Part shown: positions 62,777 through 64,000 of the stretch, one piece after another
Layout: the number at the start of each line of letters is the position of its first letter
Numbering within the stretch: the first letter of the stretch is position 1
From: AP-15 sp035503615
GTDB taxonomy: Bacteria > Pseudomonadota > Alphaproteobacteria > ATCC43930 > CGMCC-115725
Assembly: GCA_035503615.1 (NCBI GenBank)
Contig: DATJTI010000017.1
Location: 1-64,000, forward strand
DNA: 64,000 nucleotides
Reading direction: 5' to 3'
Notes under the pieces: generated by a model
Seen by the model: only the letters and a program-made list of their open reading frames with translations
What the model was told of the DNA's origin: nothing
The model's database searches: none
Made by a program: the position numbers and the translations under genes

Positions 62777-63406
62777 TCACTTCTTGTGGCGCGGCGCGAG
62801 GCGCAGCCCGAGCAGCGTGGATGCGGCCTGCGGCGACAGCTTCGAGTAGCCGGCGGGCACCGTGAACAGGGTTGCGTCCTGCGGGCCGATCCGGACATGG
62901 CGCAGCTCCCAGTGCACGGTCGAGACCTTTCCGTCGCGGCGCGTCAGGCTGCCGTCGCAACGCATCGGAATGCCGTCGGCGCTGAGCCACAGCGTGCCGC
63001 TGAGCCGGCCCTCGGGGATCTCCCGGTCGACCGCGTATCGGGTGGTGGCGATGCCGTTGACTGTTTCGGTGCCGACCGGCTTGCCGAGCAGACCCGGCTG
63101 GCTCAGCGCGGCCAGCACCTTCGGCATCGCGAACTCGACCGCGGTGTGGAGCTGCGGCAGCAGGATGTCGCCGATCGCGCTGTCGGCATGCAGGATGAAC
63201 ACCGGTTTCAGCGACGGCAGGACCTGCTCGTGCCGCTGCTCGCCCGGCATGCTCCACATCTCGCCGATATAGCTCTTTCCGTTGAACACCAGGATGCGCT
63301 CGGCGCTGAAGCCGATCCTGGGGTCGCCGAGGGTCCCGGCCGTCGCCGCGGCGGCCTCGGCGACGAGGATCGCCAGCGCCATCGCCGCCAGAGAACGGGT
63401 GCGCAT
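62777..63406 (-). CDS. Periplasmic protein of unknown function
   Basis: A 209-residue exported protein with signal peptide (MRTRSLAAMALAILVAEAAAATAG). The mature part looks all-beta: ILVFNGKSYIGEMWSMPGEQRHEQ, LPQLHTAVEFAM, TTRYAVDREIPEGRLSGTLWLSADGIPMRCDGS and DATLFTVPAGYSKLSP. The closing VPAGYSKL block and strand pattern are like LolA/DUF4412-type lipid- or ligand-binding beta sheets, without certainty. ATG 63406 gives the signal peptide; the frame upstream is low-complexity and not used. Confidence 0.75.
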   Translation of the reverse strand: MRTRSLAAMALAILVAEAAAATAGTLGDPRIGFSAERILVFNGKSYIGEMWSMPGEQRHEQVLPSLKPVFILHADSAIGDILLPQLHTAVEFAMPKVLAALSQPGLLGKPVGTETVNGIATTRYAVDREIPEGRLSGTLWLSADGIPMRCDGSLTRRDGKVSTVHWELRHVRIGPQDATLFTVPAGYSKLSPQAASTLLGLRLAPRHKK

Positions 63407-63552
63407 GTTCGCCCTCGCCGCAGCTGTGCAAAAATCCGGATCGCGGCGGCTGTAGGCAGCGAATACGGCGGTTTCGCGGCGCTGGACAGGGCTGCGGCAA
63501 GCCCTATCCTGTAGCGGTACTGGACATCGAGGCGAGAGGCAGGCCACCCGCG

Positions 63553-63699
63553 ATGAAGAGACCCGACGACGCCCGGCCGGTTCCGATCGACACCCCGAGC
63601 CGGCGATGCCCGAGTGTGCAATGCCCGAATGTGCAATGCCCGAGTGTGCACTGCTGGAGCGAGCGATGCCGGAGCGGGCGATGCCCGAGCCTGCAATGA
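63553..63699 (+). CDS. Possible small cysteine-repeat protein
   Basis: A 48-residue frame, MKRPDDARPVPIDTPSRR followed by pentapeptides CPSVQ, CPNVQ, CPSVH, CWSER, CRSGR and CPSLQ. It is encoded by the 15-bp repeat, and its TGA overlaps the GNAT ATG at 63696 (ATGA). A GAGGCGAGAGG stretch precedes ATG 63553. Six regularly spaced cysteines could bind metal, or the frame may only be a by-product of the repeat. Confidence 0.3.
   Translation: MKRPDDARPVPIDTPSRRCPSVQCPNVQCPSVHCWSERCRSGRCPSLQ
63603..63698 (+). repeat. 15-bp x 6-7 minisatellite at the GNAT gene start
   Basis: Units spaced 15 bp place ATG at 63606, 63621, 63636, 63666, 63681 and 63696, with CTG at 63651. Consensus begins ATGCCCGAGTGTGCA and drifts to ATGCCGGAGCGGGCG. 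All ATGs share one frame with the GNAT gene. Confidence 0.95.
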
Positions 63700-64000
63700 A
63701 CGACGGCGGCAACGCGATCACGGTGCGCGTGCACCCGGCCATCGCCGAGATTGCCGCGGCCGATTGGGATGCCTGCGCCGGCGGTGTCAATCCGAGCGTC
63801 TCTTACGCGTTTCTGAGCGCGCTCGAGGATAGCGGCTCGACCTCGACGCGCACCGGCTGGACCCCGCAGCACCTGTCGATCGCCGGCCCCGACGGCACGA
63901 TCCTCGGCGTCGTGCCGCTTTATGCGAAGACCCATTCCTACGGCGAATACGTGTTCGACTACGGCTGGGCCGATGCCTATGAACGCGCCGGCGGGCGCTA
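63696..64000 (+). CDS. GNAT-like acyltransferase (DUF482/peptidogalycan type), 3' truncated by window
   Basis: At least 101 residues, cut by the window edge. MNDGGNAITVRVHPAIAEI, ADWDACAGGVNPSVSYAFLSALEDSG, GWTPQHLSIAGPDGTILGVVPLYAKTHSYGEYVFDYGWADAYERAGGRY match the start of the DUF482 GNAT-fold family related to peptidoglycan-bridge FemX-like proteins. ATG 63696 is the simplest start; in-frame ATGs at 63681, 63666, 63636, 63621 and 63606 within the repeat would add MPERA/MPECA pentapeptides. Confidence 0.85.
   Translation, partial: MNDGGNAITVRVHPAIAEIAAADWDACAGGVNPSVSYAFLSALEDSGSTSTRTGWTPQHLSIAGPDGTILGVVPLYAKTHSYGEYVFDYGWADAYERAGGR

Overview
The window is high-GC chromosomal DNA, densely coded on both strands. 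The best fit is an alphaproteobacterium. The strongest pointers are the gene order DUF1674 / rsmB / heparinase II-III / purH near 42-48 kb, a homospermidine synthase, an HpnM/Ttg2D-type periplasmic protein and a TIGR01459-type HAD hydrolase. I cannot name a genus. No rRNA, tRNA or CRISPR array is visible, and the only clear mobile-element trace is a decayed serine recombinase next to a REP-like double hairpin near 59.6-60.1 kb.

Layout. 1-7.5 kb (+): a catabolic operon with an amidohydrolase, an ABM-domain protein, a cis-diol dehydrogenase-like SDR, a Rieske dioxygenase alpha/beta pair, two tandem luciferase-like monooxygenases and an alpha/beta hydrolase. Two tandem copies of a perfect TetR-type palindrome lie in front of it. 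7.8-9 kb: an orphan membrane protein, then a 16-bp x 7 minisatellite. 9.3-17.8 kb (-): an exosortase-A (XrtA/PEP-CTERM) regulatory and polysaccharide block (sugar transferase, PrsK, PrsR, PrsT) with a sigma70-like promoter in front. 17.9-23 kb: a LysR regulator divergent from a cupin and a 1201-residue fused CydDC-like ABC exporter. 23-31 kb: HpnM/MlaC-like protein, CPA1 antiporter, FtsH paralogue, ammonium transporter with a sigma54-type promoter and an intrinsic terminator, and a PP2C phosphatase/Ser-Thr kinase fusion. 31-36 kb: nitroreductase, Ldh2-type dehydrogenase, and two MoeA-like genes, the second fused to a periplasmic-binding-protein-like domain. 36-41 kb: a 945-residue secreted protein and the exosortase-A-associated O-glycosylation ligase. 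41-55 kb: mostly housekeeping (TauD-like dioxygenase, SDH assembly factor, RsmB, heparinase-like, WecA/MraY-like, PurH, receiver domain, homospermidine synthase, 3-hydroxybutyrate dehydrogenase, EEP nuclease, HAD, PyrD). 55-64 kb: DinG-like helicase, TerB-like protein, GST, the recombinase remnant, a DegP-DnaJ-CbpM stress operon, a periplasmic protein and the start of a GNAT protein cut by the window edge.

The most unusual feature is that more than a dozen short tandem repeats, unrelated in sequence but mostly with a 15-18 bp unit, are scattered through the window. Several sit exactly on gene boundaries: they triplicate the start codon of the Rieske beta subunit, duplicate the start region of cbpM, multiply in-frame ATG codons before the GNAT gene, and cover the stop codon of a hypothetical gene. 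Two more are in frame inside purH and a moeA-like gene, with units of exactly five codons. This looks like a genome-wide slippage or segmental-duplication process that repeatedly remodels translation start and stop sites.

Starts were chosen from Shine-Dalgarno matches, signal peptides and family lengths. Functional calls rest on motifs and family recognition from the translated sequence; no database search was run.
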